Positions 1 through 10,871 of a stretch of 64,000 nucleotides of DNA are shown here, piece by piece. The stretch comes from Neoarius graeffei (lineage: Eukaryota > Chordata > Actinopteri > Siluriformes > Ariidae). The notes under the pieces were generated by a model that did not search any database, was not told where the DNA came from, and saw only the letters and a program-made list of their open reading frames with translations. Within the stretch, counting starts at the first letter, position 1. Each line of letters opens with the position of its first letter. The position numbers and the translations under genes are program-made. Where the stretch lies: contig NC_083572.1 in assembly GCF_027579695.1 (NCBI RefSeq), forward strand, positions 16,829,421 through 16,893,420, read 5' to 3'.

Positions 1-799
1 GCTCTTATATTGGCAGCCCAATGGTAATACATAAAATTTGGAAGTGCCATACCACCCATCGTGCGAAGCCTCTGTAATATATTCTTATTAATCCTGGGCT
101 GCTTTTTATGCCAAATAAATGATGAAATCTGACTGTTTAAATTGGCGAAAAAAGATTTTGTTAGAAAAATCGGGAGACAGTGAAATAAATATAAAAACTT
201 AGGGAGAACGTTCATCTTAATCGTATTGATCCTTCCCCCTAAGGAGAGAGGGAGAGGGTCCCAACGCTCCAGGTCTTGTTTGAGATTACTTAAGAGGGGA
301 TGATAATTAGCCTTATAGAGACCTTTGTGATTTCGTGTGACCCAAACACCTAAATATTTTATTTTGTGAGGACTAAATTTAAAAGGGGTCATCCCAAAGT
401 ATGATCTGTCTACAGAAGAGATAGGCATAAGTTCGCTTTTCTTAAAGTCGACTTTATAGCCAGATAATCTTCCGAACTTTGTGAGTAAAGTCGATAATTC
501 AGGAAGGCTTGAGAGGGGGTCCGATATAAATAATAACATGTCATCGGCATAGAGTGAGACTTTATGCTCCAAACCTGCCCGGTGTATCTCCTTGATGGTG
601 GAGCACTGCCCCAGGGCTAATGCAAGTGGCTCAAGTGCAACAGCAAACAAAAGTGGTGACAGAAGATACCCCTGTCTCGTACCCCGCTTCAGCTCAAAAT
701 AGGTGGATAAATTATTATTGGTGCGAACTGCAGCCATCGGGAGCATGTATAGGATTCTAATCCAGGAGATGAATTTAGGGCCGAAATTAAACGCTTCCA
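1..799 (-). pseudogene. L1 ORF2 fragment: reverse transcriptase, palm and thumb part
   Basis: The - strand frame reads through reverse transcriptase motifs, including the KRGTRQG-type block and the catalytic YADD box at 551-540 (KVSLYADDMLLF). The following residues (GYKVDFKKSELMP, then KYLGVWVTR) are typical of L1-clade ORF2. The fragment continues directly from the LDAEKAFDRVDW block at about 1245, on the far side of the SINE insertion. In an active element ORF2 makes cDNA by target-primed reverse transcription. This copy is cut by the SINE and runs out of the window, so it cannot be judged to its C-terminus. Confidence 0.85.
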
Positions 800-1167
800 T
801 GGGCGGCACGGTGGTGTAGTGGTTAGCGCTGTCGCCTCACAGCAAGAAGGTCTGGGTTCGAGACCCGTGGCCGGCGAGGGCCTTTCTGTGTGAAGTTTGC
901 ATGTTCTCCCCGTGTCCGCGTGGGTTTCCTCCGGGTGCTCCGGTTTCCCCCACAGTCCAAAGACATGCAGGTTAGGTTAACTGGTGGCTCTAAATTGACC
1001 GTAGGTGTGAATGTGAATGGTTGTCTGTGTCTATGTGTCAGCCCTGTGATGACCTGGCGACTTGTCCAGGGTGTACCCTGCCTTTCGCCCGTAGTCAGCT
1101 GGGATAGGCTCCAGCTTGCCTGCGACCCTGTAGAACAGGATAAAGCGGCTAGAGATAATGAGATGAG
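800..1167 (+). repeat. tRNA-headed SINE, full length, inserted in the L1 reverse transcriptase
   Basis: The head has a Pol III-style A box (GTAGTGGTTAGCG) and a B box (GGTTCGAGACC). It is followed by the conserved central body seen in many fish SINEs and a tail of GATGA-type repeats. A 14-bp target duplication, ATTAAACGCTTCCA, lies at 786-799 and again at 1168-1181, so both edges are firm. The family resembles the V-SINE/Mermaid-like elements of teleosts; the exact name is not certain. The same family recurs at 9832, 21062, 22336, 24635-26718, 40740 and 60991. Confidence 0.9.
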
Positions 1168-1181
1168 ATTAAACGCTTCCA

Positions 1182-2345
1182 AAGTCTTGAAGAGATAGTC
1201 CCAGTCCACCCGATCAAACGCTTTTTCAGCATCGAGTGAGAGCATCACCTCAATATTCCCAGGATCAGGCGGAGCGGGACAATAAAGGATATTAAATAAA
1301 CGCCTGATATTAAAAAATGAATAGCGATTTTTTTTTTATAAATCTTGTCTGGTCGGATGAAATAATAGAGGGGACAATGTTTTCAAGACGACGCGCCAAA
1401 ATTTTGGCAAGAATCTTTGCGTCTGTATTCAGCAGTGAGACAGGGCGGTATGAGCTGCAATTGAGGGGATTTTTATCCTTTTTAAGTAATAAAGAGATGA
1501 CTGCTTGACGCATAGTTTGGGGCAAGGAATTGGTGACTAAGGATTCTTCAAACACTGACAATAACAGAGGAGATAACTGGTCGGAAGACTTTTTGAAAAA
1601 TTCAGTTGGGAAACCGGCTGGTCCAGGAGATTTGCCAGTTCGCATGGCACCGATTGCTGACACTATCTCCCAAACTGAGAAATCCCTTTCCAGTTCAGCC
1701 GAGAGTTCTACACTTACAGAAGGCATTTTCAGGGATTTAAAAAAAGTCCTCTAGGACAGAGGGATTGGTGGGCACATCTGAAGTATATAATAATTGGTAG
1801 AATTTCTTGAAACAGGAATTGATTTTCTCATTGTCAGTGCATTTTATACCACATTCATCATTAACTACAGGGATGGTTTGATTAGCAGTTCTTTGGCGCA
1901 GCTGGTGAGCAAGTGCTCGGCCGGACTTTTCCCCATGCTCATAATGACCATGTCTTGATTTGGAAATCAGGTATTCAGCCTGTCTGGTAGACAGGAGATC
2001 AAACTCTGTCTGTAATGACAAGTCTGCCGATGGGGAATGGCTATGCAGCCTGTCTAATTCTAATATCTCATCTGTTAATTTTTTAGTACGCTCAGTGCTA
2101 GTCCTTTTTTTATTTGCACAGTACGAAATAATTTGACCCCTTAAATATGCCTTTCGCGACTCCCATACAGTAGATGACGACATCCCTGGGGTTTGATTGA
2201 TGTCAAGAAATATTTTCATTTCAGATGATATGAACTTAGTAAACTCATCTTCTGACAGAAGCAAGGGGTTAAACCGCCATGGACGGTATGATGACCATAG
2301 CCCCGTAGTCACATTCTTTTGTAAGATGCAGAATTCTTTTATCCA
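1182..2345 (-). pseudogene. L1 ORF2 fragment: linker and N-terminal reverse transcriptase
   Basis: Two overlapping - strand reading frames cover this stretch. The upper one (about 2345-1737) is the region between endonuclease and reverse transcriptase, with the block RQRTANQTIPVVNDE. The lower one (1726-1182) holds the first RT blocks: KSPGPAGFPTEFFK, then SSYRPVSLLNTDAKILAKIL, then LDAEKAFDRVDW. At least one frame change is visible near 1740, where there is a run of A and T. The gypsy element lies immediately upstream and the SINE immediately downstream. Confidence 0.8.
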
Positions 2346-2350
2346 GGAAA

Positions 2351-2954
2351 TGTCACGGAACAGACAGGAGAGGAGATCAAATGCGCTCAAACCACAGTTT
2401 ATTAATAATAGGGGAAAGGGGAGTTGGAAGAATGTGTGTGGGTGAAGTCCAGTGGCAGGAGAACTGAGAGGCAGGGATGGCTGGTAGTGACGTCTGAGGT
2501 CTCCCATCCAAGTACTGACCAGGCCCAACCCTGCTTAACAGCAGAGATGAGACGGGACCAGGCATAGTCAGAGAGGAGTGGCTGTAGGGCTGAGCGAGCT
2601 GGAGATCAGGCGAAGGTACAGGAGGGGCAGGCAAGAGGCAGAGTCGACAGAACAGAAGGCAGATCAGAAGGCAGATCTCTGTCTGGAGAGCAGACAGAGT
2701 CAAACAGAACCGGAAATCTTCAGGAGTCAGAGTAGTAGGAACACAGAGCAGGTTATCAGGCTGAGAGTTGCAGACGATCTGACACTGAGGCTAGGGAGAA
2801 CTGCAGCTTAAATACACCCAGGGGGAAGCAGGTGATCGGCCACAGCCAATGACAGTCACTGAAAGTTAATAAGAGGAAGTGAGTGCGGGCGTGGCCAGTA
2901 ATGCTGAGTGGAGATGTTACCTGAAGAGAGAAGCCCACAGGTAGGACCATGACA
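2351..2954 (-). repeat. gypsy element 3' LTR
   Basis: It has the same sequence as 5087-5685 apart from scattered changes (for example around 2534 and 2670). It starts TGTCA and ends TGACA on the + strand. Just beyond it, 2955-2975 is a run of 12-13 C on the + strand, which is G-rich on the element's strand. This is the expected place for the polypurine tract that primes second-strand synthesis. Confidence 0.88.
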
Positions 2955-3043
2955 GAACCCCCCCCCCCCAAGGGACGGCCCCAGAAGTCCCTAGCCACAG
3001 ATCACCAAAGATGGGCGGGAGGAGGGGGAATACCGGTGGAGGG

Positions 3044-3970
3044 TTAGAACTCCTCAGACCGGTCAGTGTCCATAGCCTCCGCACCCTCTTCACCGTCAGA
3101 AGAATCGTCATCCCAGGACCCCCACCCAGGATTCGGTTCGGTGTCAGGCTCAGGTGTTGGAGCAGGGGCAGGGTCCGGGAGTGGATCCGCACAGTGAGAA
3201 TCCCTACGTCGGCCCCGTCGGATGGAGGACTGGTCGGGGTGTAGCCGATGGAAGTCGGCGATGAGGGCCGGATCCAGAATCCTTCCAGCAGGAACCCACA
3301 TCCTCTCCTCAGGACCATAGCCCTCCCAATCCACCAGGTATTGGAGGCCCCTGCATCGTGACTTCAGCAGTCGCCGGACGGAGTAGACCGGGCCCCCGTC
3401 GATGAGACGAGGAGGAGGGGGACCAGCGGGCTCTCGTGTACTGGCTTGATCTCAGAGACGTGGAAGGTGGGGTGCACTCTTATGGACTTGGGCATTCGGA
3501 GCCGGACAGCAGACTGGCTGATTATCCTCTGGACAGGGAATGGTCCGACGAACTGAGGTGCTAGCTTACAAGACTCCACCTGGAGGGGCAGGTCCTTGGA
3601 GGGGGCAGAGCTGGCAGGTGGAGTACGGGGGGTTAGAGTGGCGGCCCATAAGCAGGTCCGGTGGCAGTCCTTGCCCCATTCTCTTATCGTGCCAGTGGCC
3701 CAGTCGAGGTGAGGACTGTGTTGGCGGAGCCATGGATAGCCCAGGATGAGAGGTTGGTCGGGGGAACGGAGCAGGTGAAACTGGATGGTTTCGTGGTGGT
3801 TGCCTGACAGAGTCATCGGGACAGGGGCAGTGAGGCAGGCAACGATGCCAAGAAGATGGCCATCCAGTGCCCTGGCTGGAACGGGAGAGGATAAGTGAAG
3901 GCTTTGCAGACCCAACTGGCGCGCAAGCTCAGTGTCCATGATGTTAGCCTCGGCGCCAGAATCGACCAGG
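3044..3970 (-). pseudogene. gypsy pol remnant: protease fused by deletion to integrase C-terminus and chromodomain
   Basis: The aspartic protease active-site block [12 protein letters not shown] is at about 3972-3937, followed by a flap and [13 protein letters not shown], as in gypsy proteases. Within about 100 codons the frame passes into [14 protein letters not shown] and [15 protein letters not shown], which belong to the far end of integrase. After one frame change comes the chromodomain ([18 protein letters not shown], near 3330-3280). The whole reverse transcriptase, RNase H and integrase core are therefore absent. The tail after the chromodomain is acidic ([17 protein letters not shown]). 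Chromodomains of this class are thought to steer integration to marked chromatin. Confidence 0.82.
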
Positions 3971-5068
3971 GCGGTCAGGGTGTGGGGTGGAATCCAACAG
4001 ACGAAGACGAATTTGGAGCATAGGTTTCTGGCTGGTGGAGGACTGGAAGATCATTGAGCCCAGCCGGACCCTTCCCATGTCCAGTGAGCTCGTCGCTTTT
4101 ACTGGGCAAGAGGCGACACGGTGACCGTCACCCCCACAGTACAGGCACAGATTGGAGGTGATCTGACGCTGGCGCTCTGCCGGGCTAAGGGAAGCACGGC
4201 CGATCTCCATGGGCTCTGCCTGGTCCAGAAGGCTCGGCGGAGAAGCAGTAGGAGACGTAGAAGGGGCTGGGTTACTCCGTGCGCTGGTGACTGACCGAGT
4301 CTGGCGGGCCCTCTCTCGTCGATGGGTCTGGACCCGGCGGTCAATGCGGACGGCCAGGGCAATGGCCTCATCGAGTGTCAATGGTTGTTCGTGCGAGACC
4401 AATTTGTCCTTAATGTAGTCGGCCAGGTTGTGCAGAAAGGCGTCCACCAGCGCCTGCGTGCCCCACTTGCTGCGCCGGGCCAAGGTCCGGAAATCGATTG
4501 AGTAGTCGGCCACTGTTTGTCTGCCTTGGCGAATACTCATCAGTCCTCCGGATGCCTCTACTGACGATGAGCCCAGGTCGAAGACCTTAGTCATTTCCGC
4601 TGAAAACAAGGTGAAGGAGGCACACGCCGGTGTCCGGCGTTCATACTCAGCAGTCCCCCACAGGCGGGCGCGGCCAGTCAGACGAGTGATGACGAAGGCC
4701 ACCTTCGCTGCCTCCTACGCGAAGGTTCTGGGCTGCAGGTCGAACAGCAACCGGCAACTGGTCAGGAAGGCATGGACTTGGGAGGGGTCACCGTCAAAAT
4801 GCTCCGGACTGCCGACCTTGGGTTCCGGGGCCTCGAGTGTTGCAGGAGCACCTCCCGGAGCTGGCACGTCAGCGGCGAGTATGACAGGGGCTGATGCAAC
4901 GAGGGACTGCGGTGATTGGGCGGTGAGCAGCTGGAGTGCTTGGTCCAGTCGTTGTTGCTGCTGCTGATCAAGCTGGATCAGGGCTGCAATGTCGGCAGAC
5001 ATGCGACTGACATCTTCTTCGATGTGCTGCAGCCGGTCTAGGGCAGAGGGTTTGGGCGCTGACTCCAT
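3944..5068 (-). pseudogene. gypsy gag remnant with zinc knuckle
   Basis: The likely start is the ATG at 5068 (MESAPKPSALDRLQ), 19 bases inside the 5' LTR edge. An N-terminal coiled segment rich in Q and L is followed by the capsid-like domain (PEHFDGDPSQVHAFL, then YERRTPACASFTLF). A CCHC zinc knuckle (CLYCGGDGHRVASC) lies near 4144-4103. One in-frame TAG at 4717-4715 breaks the protein. The protease lies in the overlapping frame just downstream. Gag would package the element's RNA. Confidence 0.82.
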
Positions 5069-5086
5069 GTTGTGGTCAGATCGTTC

Positions 5087-5685
5087 TGTCACAGAACAGA
5101 CAGGCAAGGAGATCAAATGCGCTCAAACCACAGTTTATTAATAATAGGGGAAAGGGGAGTTGGAAGAACGTGTGTGGGTGAAGTCCAGTGGCAGGAGAAC
5201 TGAGAGGCAGGGATGGCTGGTAGTGACATCTGAGGTCTCCCATCCAAGTACTGACCAGGCCCAACCCTGCTTAGCTTCAGAGATGAGACAGGACCAGGCA
5301 TAGTCAGAGAGGAGTGGCTGTAGGGCTGAGTGAGCTGGAGATCAGGTGAAGGTACAGGAGGGGCAGGCAAGAGGCAGAGTCGACAGAACAGAAGGCAGAT
5401 CAGGTTACCGGGGCTGGAGAGCAGACAGAGTCAAACAGAACCGGAAATCTTCAGGAGTCAGAGTAATAGGAACACAGAGCAGGTTATCAGGCTGAGAGTT
5501 GCAGACGATCTGACACTGAGGCTAGGGAGAACTGCAGCTTAAATACACCCAGGGGGAAGCAGGTGATCGGCCACAGCCAATGACGGTCACTGAAAGTTAA
5601 TAAGAGGAAGTGAGTGCGGGCGTGGCCAGTAATGCTGAGTGGAGATGTTACCTGAAGAGAGAAGCCCACAGGTAGGACCATGACA
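5087..5685 (-). repeat. gypsy element 5' LTR
   Basis: This is the partner of 2351-2954, and its right edge abuts the GGAAA target duplication at 5686-5690. Because the element lies on the - strand, this LTR would hold the promoter. The primer-binding site should fall in the bases just below 5087 (on the + strand, CTGACCACAA reversed). I could not match it to a specific tRNA by eye. Confidence 0.88.
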
Positions 5686-5690
5686 GGAAA

Positions 5691-6420
5691 AAGTCATCGA
5701 TACGTGAATATGTCTTGTGAACCGGGGAGTAGTAACCGTATGCCCTGGAGGTGGGGTTGCGAAACCGCCACACATCCGCTACACCGTAGGTCTTCAGAAA
5801 GAGCTGAATAGATTTTGCCGACTTCGACAGGGATGCCCTCCTAGAAACACTCCTATCTAAGAGAGGAGAAAGTGCACAGTTAATGTCACCACCAAGTGAG
5901 AAAAAAAATTTGTGAAGAATGTAGGATCATCCCAGTTCGGAGCATAAATGCACGCTAAAATAACTGGGAGAGAATATCATTTTCCTACCACGATCACATA
6001 TCGCCCTGCAGAGTCAGCCTGCACATGAGATGCCGTGAACTGTACATTTTTACTGATCATAATTGCAACACCCCGAGCCTTTGAGCAGAAATTGGATTGA
6101 TACACCTGACCAGCCCATCCCCTAACAAGACGAGAGCTATCACAAGAACGTATATGGGTCTCTTGTAAGAATGCAGTATCTACTCTGAGCTGTTTTAGGT
6201 GTGAGAATATCTTTTTAAATTTCACTGGATGATTAAGTGATTTAACATTCCAACTTATGAAATTAGCAAGGCAACCATCATAACCTCTGGTGTTATTTAT
6301 ATTGGCCATCTTGTGTACACAGAGAAATGAGCACCATATATGAAACCCAACGACACAAAAACAAACATAAACAAAAATAAAAGTCTGGTGGAGTAGATTC
6401 AGTTCGTACATACAGTAGGT
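5691..6420 (-). pseudogene. L1 ORF2 N-terminus: AP-type endonuclease
   Basis: A plausible ORF2 start is the ATG at 6309 (MANINNTRGYDGCLANFISW). The frame then shows NVKSLNHPVK and the metal-binding LQETHIRS block, followed by GWAGQVYQSNF and ARGVAIMISKN, the standard order of an L1 apurinic endonuclease. The tail nearest the gypsy insertion (5790-5691) reads YGYYSPVHKTYSRIDDF, the conserved SRID block. A frame change separates the two parts, between 5975 and 5790. This domain nicks target DNA for target-primed reverse transcription. Confidence 0.82.
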
Positions 6421-6847
6421 CCAGTCGTTACCCACCCCTTATCACCCACACGAACAAGGTGCTTACAGCAACCCTCAGAAATAAATCCACACATTAAGTG
6501 CTTATGATTGGGAGAACTATAAAGCTAAGCGCTCAGGCTCCCGTCGAGCCTCAAACATAAAGAAAATAAGAAATAATAAAGTGCAGAGTAGTACATTTTT
6601 TAGCAATGCATAGTAAACTTAGATTATGATTCTTGGGAGAGGATGTATTAGGCTAATCATGTGGTGTAGCAAGGCTATACGGCCTTACTTCCTTAATTAA
6701 CATTGCATGCCATCAAGTGTAATGTCAACAGATAACCAACTATGGCCGACCAAATTGACCCATAATAGTAATCAGGAACTGAAATAGCATGTCTTTAATT
6801 TTAACTATGATATCCTATAAGTAAGAACATCAAATCAGAACCTAGTA

Positions 6848-7367
6848 TACCCCTTTTCCACCAAATCAGTTCCAGGGCTGGTTCACAACTCGTTCAACTT
6901 GCGAGCCAGCTGAAAACCAGTTTGCTTTTCCATAGCTCGCGGTGCTAAGGGAAGCCACGTCATTACGTCGCTGTATACGTCAGTTACGTCGCTGTATACT
7001 TCAGTTACGTCGCTACGTTTGCATAAAGCTTGGCGCGAATATCGAAGCAAAAACAACACGGAAGAAGCAGCAGCAACAACAGCAATAATAATAATAATGG
7101 ATGACTTCGCGTTTGTACAGCTGCCGCTTCTCGTCGCTTTAAATAGCCATCTTTCGCGGTCTTGTTATTGTTGTTGGTCTTAACAACTCCGCCCCCCTGC
7201 TGACATAAGCGGTTCTTTCCTCTGGCCCAGCAGAGAGTTGGTGCTAGCCTGGAACCGGTTTTTCTGGCCCCAGAGCCAGTTCTTTGTCAGTGGAAACAGA
7301 AAACCCGGTTCCAAACTAAGCACTGGCCCCGAACCAGCCCTGGAACTGCTTTGGTGGAAAAGGGGCA
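6848..7367. mobile_element. Short inverted-repeat DNA element (family A, copy 1)
   Basis: The ends are inverted copies of each other: TACCCCTTTTCCACCAAA on the left and TTTGGTGGAAAAGGGGCA on the right. Inside, CAACTCGTTCAACTTGCG and a short coding-like stretch starting ATGGATGACTTCGCG (7097) are shared with a second copy at 30030-30491. The flanks suggest a short TA or GTA target duplication, which would fit a PIF/Harbinger-like or mariner-like origin, but this is not settled. It sits between the L1 ORF1 and ORF2 parts. Confidence 0.75.
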
Positions 7368-7699
7368 GTAGTAACACTAAGTCGAGCATGAAATAATATG
7401 TCGGCCTATGAGCACACGGTTCAAGCTGGTCAGCGTTGCCAATAAGAAAGCGGAACAGTATGTAGAAAATGCAAACACTGTGTTATAAATTTGTACCTGA
7501 TGACATCTGGCACTCTGGTACACATGGTCAGCATACCCGTAGGTCAACAGAGGCATACATATTCAGTCGAGAAGTTCGGTCTCACGGGCATTCTCCAGCC
7601 TCCGTGGGTGGGATGATATTTTTCTTGACATAAGTCATAGCTTTGTCCGGGTCAGTAAACTCCCTGTCCTCCCCTCTGAACGGAATCGCGCTGGAAACA

Positions 7700-8506
7700 G
7701 AATCCCGTACCGGACTCCCTCTTGGTCGCGAAGTAGCTTCCTCACCTCTGTAAATGCCGGCCGCGCTTTAGCCACAGCTGCCGTGTAATCCGGGAAGATG
7801 GTAATTGGTTCCCCGTTGAAACGGAGTGGACCCCGGGTGCGAGCACGTCACAGTATCTGGACACAATCTTGGTAGTAATCCAGCCTAGCAACGATGGCTT
7901 GAGGTTTTCCGCCCGGCTTCTTCGGCCCTAGGCCCCGGTGGGATCGATCGATCAGCGGCTCTTTATCCAACTGTAGCACCTCAGTTAGCAGCAGAGGTTG
8001 TAGTGCTGGAGTTGGGTGTCTCGGGTACACCAATGATTCTTATGTTGCATCTCCTCGACCGCCCTTCCATGTCCTCACACTTCGCTTTCAGTTCTGCAAT
8101 TTCTGTCTTCATCGCACTCACAGTTTTTTGTAAAGTAACCACTTCATCCGACCATGCTGATAGCCCCCCCCCCCACCTCTTTGAAGCTAACTTTAGCCTG
8201 GTCGATCTCGTACTTCAGCGCCGCGGTGTTGTTTATTATCTCCGTTTTCACCGCCTTCAGCTCGTTCTTGAGGATTTCAAAATCGTCAGCGAGGGCATTT
8301 TTCAGTTCTGACTTCAACACCGTTGAAATGTCCGCTTTCAGAGAAAGAAGGATTTCTGACTTCAAACCTTCAACATTCATCTTTCCCGAGGCAGGTGAGG
8401 GCGGAGTTACTTTAGCTGGGATCTTGGCAGTACTCTGGTCCCAGGAGGTGTTGGGCCTTGTGTTGGAGGGTCCGGTGAACTTGAATTTATTCAACCTCGT
8501 TTCCAT
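7700..8506 (-). pseudogene. L1 ORF1 (RNA-binding chaperone-like), frameshifted
   Basis: The ATG at 8506 opens a frame (METRLNKFKFTG) with a long heptad-rich segment (LKSEILLSLKADISTVLKSE, then FEILKNELKAVKTEI) typical of the coiled coil that trimerises L1 ORF1 protein. At the run of ten C (8165-8174, G on this strand) the frame shifts. It resumes with VVTLQKTVSAMKTEIAELK and then the RRM-like signature RRCNIRIIGVPE at about 8065-8030. The homopolymer is the obvious cause of the break. The upstream 150 bp to about 8655 is the L1 5' untranslated part. Confidence 0.78.
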
Positions 8507-8701
8507 CTGGACGTCGCCGTGGATTTGTTACACTGTCCGATTGAGTTTAGAAACAGTTTACTGTAGCATGAGATGGATTACACTTTACTTTTTTCGCTTA
8601 AAATAGAGGTTTAACAGGAGCTCACGTCAAAAACAGCTTACTCCATAGCGGCCAAGCCACGCCCCCCAGCATGCACGCTTTCTAATAAATATATGTTATT
8701 T

Positions 8702-9661
8702 CCAGCTGGGAGGTCCGTATCATGAAATACCATGACCGAGGTCTTGAAAGTACTGAGCGAGGCCCTCTGGGCTGAGGTCAGTATTCAAGGCTGAGGTCAC
8801 GGTATTTCACCATACAGACCGACCTTAAGCTGGTAAATAATATCAAATTCTAACAGAAAACGAGAGCGCCTGAAAGGGAAAACCGAGCCGAGCCGCCATT
8901 TTGAATCCTCATTCATGGCTGTAATGCAAATTGCTTCCTCCTCGGTATACAAGTGCACTTCCATGGCAGGAAAAAAAACTACATTTTGCCGCCTATGTAG
9001 TCCCCTATTTATACAAAACTGAGTCATTCAGGATTCAGCCATGTTTTTGCTCAGCGTTAGCAAATTACAGGTTTTAGCTTTCTCCTGAAATGTTTTCTTT
9101 TATTTTGTCTTCCTCAGGGTAGTAAAACTCGCTTTCTCTGTGAACACTGTCGTTATCGCTATCCATGCTGTAAAATTAATGCTATTTTGAATCCTCATTC
9201 ACGGCTGTAATGCAAATTGCTTCCTCCTCGGTATACAAGTGCACTTCCATGGCAGGAAAAAAAACTACATTTTGCCACCTATGTAGTCCCCTATTTATAC
9301 AAATAGGAGTCATTCAGGATTCAGCCATGTTTTTGCTCGGCGTTAGCAACAGTTAGAGGTTTTTCGCTTTCTCCTGAAATGTTTTCTTTTATTTTGTCTT
9401 CCTCAGGGTAGTAAAACTCGCTTTCGCTGTAAAGCCTGTCGTTATCGCTATCCATGCTGTAAATTTAATGCTATTCTCCTGAGAAATGCTGGCAAAAATT
9501 TATAAGATTTTTGACAGATGTTGACAAAAATTACTATTATATGTTTGTTGTTGTTGTGAATGAGTGAGTTGCCAGAGGTCCATAACTGGGGTCCGTATCG
9601 TAGGATACGGACCCGCTCACCAGCCAATCAGAGCGCAGGATTTGATGGAAACCGGACTGCA
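8702..9661. repeat. Palindromic interspersed repeat (family B, copy 1) with an internal 280-bp duplication
   Basis: The first 150 bases fold on themselves (ATGAAATACCATGACC against GGTCACGGTATTTCACC). The interior from about 8908 to 9115 is repeated at about 9188 to 9415, including the blocks TGCAAATTGCTTCCTCC and TTCATTCAGG-type stretches. The right end (AGCCAATCAGAGCGCAGGA) matches the right end of a shorter copy at 42777-43233, which lacks the duplication. No coding capacity is visible. The class is unknown; it is probably a non-autonomous DNA element. Confidence 0.65.
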
Positions 9662-9831
9662 ATAAAAATAATAAAGATTACTTGTAGTACTATTGGCCTT
9701 TCATACCAAGGGTAACATAACATTTCTTCATCACACCATCAGAATGAAGATGTAGATGATAAACAAACAAAAATCTCAGTCTGACATCTGAACAGCATTA
9801 ACATGTTTAAGTATTCTCACAATCACATTAC

Positions 9832-10205
9832 GGGCGGCACGGTGGTGTAGTGGTTAGCGCTGTCGCCTCACAGCAAGAAGGTCCGGGTTCGAGCCCCGGG
9901 GCCGGCGAGGGCCTTTCTGTGCGGAGTTTGCATGTTCTCCCCGTGTCCGCGTGGGTTTCCTCCGGGTGCTCCGGTTTCCCCCACAGTCCAAAGACATGCA
10001 GGTTAGGTTAACTGGTGACTCTAAATTGACCGTAGGTGTGAATGTGAGTGTGAATGGTTGTCTGTGTCTATGTGTCAGCCCTGTGATGACCTGGCGACTT
10101 GTCCAGGGTGTACCCCGCCTTTCGCCCGTAGTCAGCTGGGATAGGCTCCAGCTTGCCTGCGACCCTGTAGAACAGGATAAAGCGGCTAGAGATAATGAGA
10201 TGAGA
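9832..10205 (+). repeat. tRNA-headed SINE, full length
   Basis: Same family as 800-1167. The 12-bp target duplication CAATCACATTAC is found at 9820-9831 and 10206-10217. The B box GGTTCGAGCCCCG is intact, and the tail ends in GAGATGAGA. It lies about 430 bp before the first kpna2 exon in the window. Confidence 0.9.
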
Positions 10206-10637
10206 CAATCACATTACCAGTTTGATATTGCTATAAGTTTACTAATACTTCTGACGAGAGATGTGTTCACCTGTACCGTAAGGCCAGTGAGCTGTTGCCA
10301 TGGCGTCTCGTCCATCCGTCGTCCACAATTCAGTTAAATCGTGTCTCCTCCATCAGTTCTCAATGGATTTCGGTTCTGATTGTTTTATTTGAAAGAACTC
10401 AACCTTCTGCACAAAATTTGGTCATTGTATTGTCAATTTTTTGCTGACAAAATAGTAATTAGGTCACCTTAACACATTTTCTTCTGACTAGAATTGTATC
10501 TCCTCTCTCATTTATCATGCGAATTCAGTTCCGATCGATGTTTTGGTAGTCACGGCAGGCCGGATGAGCTACTACGTCCTTGACGTTCTGGTTAAGTCTT
10601 CATAATTCTAATGCTCTTGTGTTGGTTAATTTTACAG

Positions 10638-10871
10638 ACTCCATCGTTGCGTGCAATTGGGAACATCGTGACAGGAACGGACGAGCAGACTCAGAGGGTT
10701 CTGAACTCCGGGGCGCTGGCTCTGTTCCCCAATCTGCTCCGCCACCCAAAGAACAACATCCAGAAGGAGGCGGCGTGGACGCTGTCCAACATCACAGCCG
10801 GGAAAGACTCACAAATCCAGGAGGTGGTTGACGCCGGTCTTGTGCCCCTGCTGGTGGAGATCCTGCAGCAG
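10638..10871 (+). CDS. kpna2: importin subunit alpha (karyopherin alpha 2 type), internal exon
   Basis: Importin-alpha binds classical nuclear localisation signals and hands cargo to importin-beta for entry through the nuclear pore. This 234-bp exon (78 codons, phase 0 at both ends) has an acceptor TTTTACAG at 10630-10637 and a donor GTGAGA at 10872. It encodes [28 protein letters not shown] and [14 protein letters not shown], which are armadillo repeats from the second half of the protein. The W-x3-N pair in AAWTLSN belongs to the repeats that form the minor NLS groove in known structures. Residue choices and the C-terminus encoded at 20114 match KPNA2 better than KPNA3 or KPNA4. Earlier exons (IBB domain, first armadillo repeats) were not found between 1 and 10600 and must lie to the left. 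Confidence 0.93.

Larger units (their letters stand above)
2351..5685 (-). mobile_element. Ty3/gypsy LTR retrotransposon, chromodomain type, with internal deletion
   Basis: Two directly repeated LTRs of about 600 bp (2351-2954 and 5087-5685), each starting TGTCA and ending TGACA, bound an internal region of only 2.1 kb. The five bases GGAAA at 2346-2350 and 5686-5690 are a perfect target duplication, so the element landed in the L1 ORF2. Coding order on the - strand is gag, zinc knuckle, protease, then the C-terminal tail of integrase and a chromodomain. Reverse transcriptase, RNase H and the integrase core are missing. The LTRs differ at roughly 20 sites by eye, so the insertion is old but not ancient. 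A copy like this could move only with enzymes from an intact relative. Confidence 0.9.
1..8655 (-). mobile_element. L1-like LINE retrotransposon, interrupted by three insertions, 3' end outside the window
   Basis: Read on the - strand, the window's left end carries an L1-clade LINE in order: ORF1 (8506 down to about 7850), an endonuclease domain (6309 to 5691), a linker and the start of reverse transcriptase (2345 to 1182), and the rest of reverse transcriptase (799 to 1). The pieces join in order once three later insertions are set aside: an inverted-repeat element (6848-7367), a gypsy LTR element (2351-5685) and a SINE (800-1167). The 5' end is near 8655. The copy continues past position 1. 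Breaks in ORF1 and the insertions make it dead. It probably lies in an intron of kpna2, because the first kpna2 exon seen starts at 10638 and its partner exons lie outside the window. Confidence 0.85.

Noticed and set aside
890..1198. Open frames of 80-140 residues across SINE copies on both strands (for example 890-1198, 25050-25845, 61013-61403)
   Set aside because: The same peptide pieces recur at every SINE copy in either strand; they are shadow frames of a non-coding retroposon.
9832..10205. tRNA gene candidates from the A and B boxes of SINE heads (here and at 800, 21062, 22336, 60991)
   Set aside because: The heads run straight into the SINE body, lack a full cloverleaf and have target duplications, so they are retroposon promoters and not tRNA genes.
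1..10600. Upstream kpna2 exons (IBB domain, armadillo repeats 1-5)
   Set aside because: I looked for blocks such as WAISYLTDG on the + strand and did not find them; the region is filled by L1, gypsy and other repeats.
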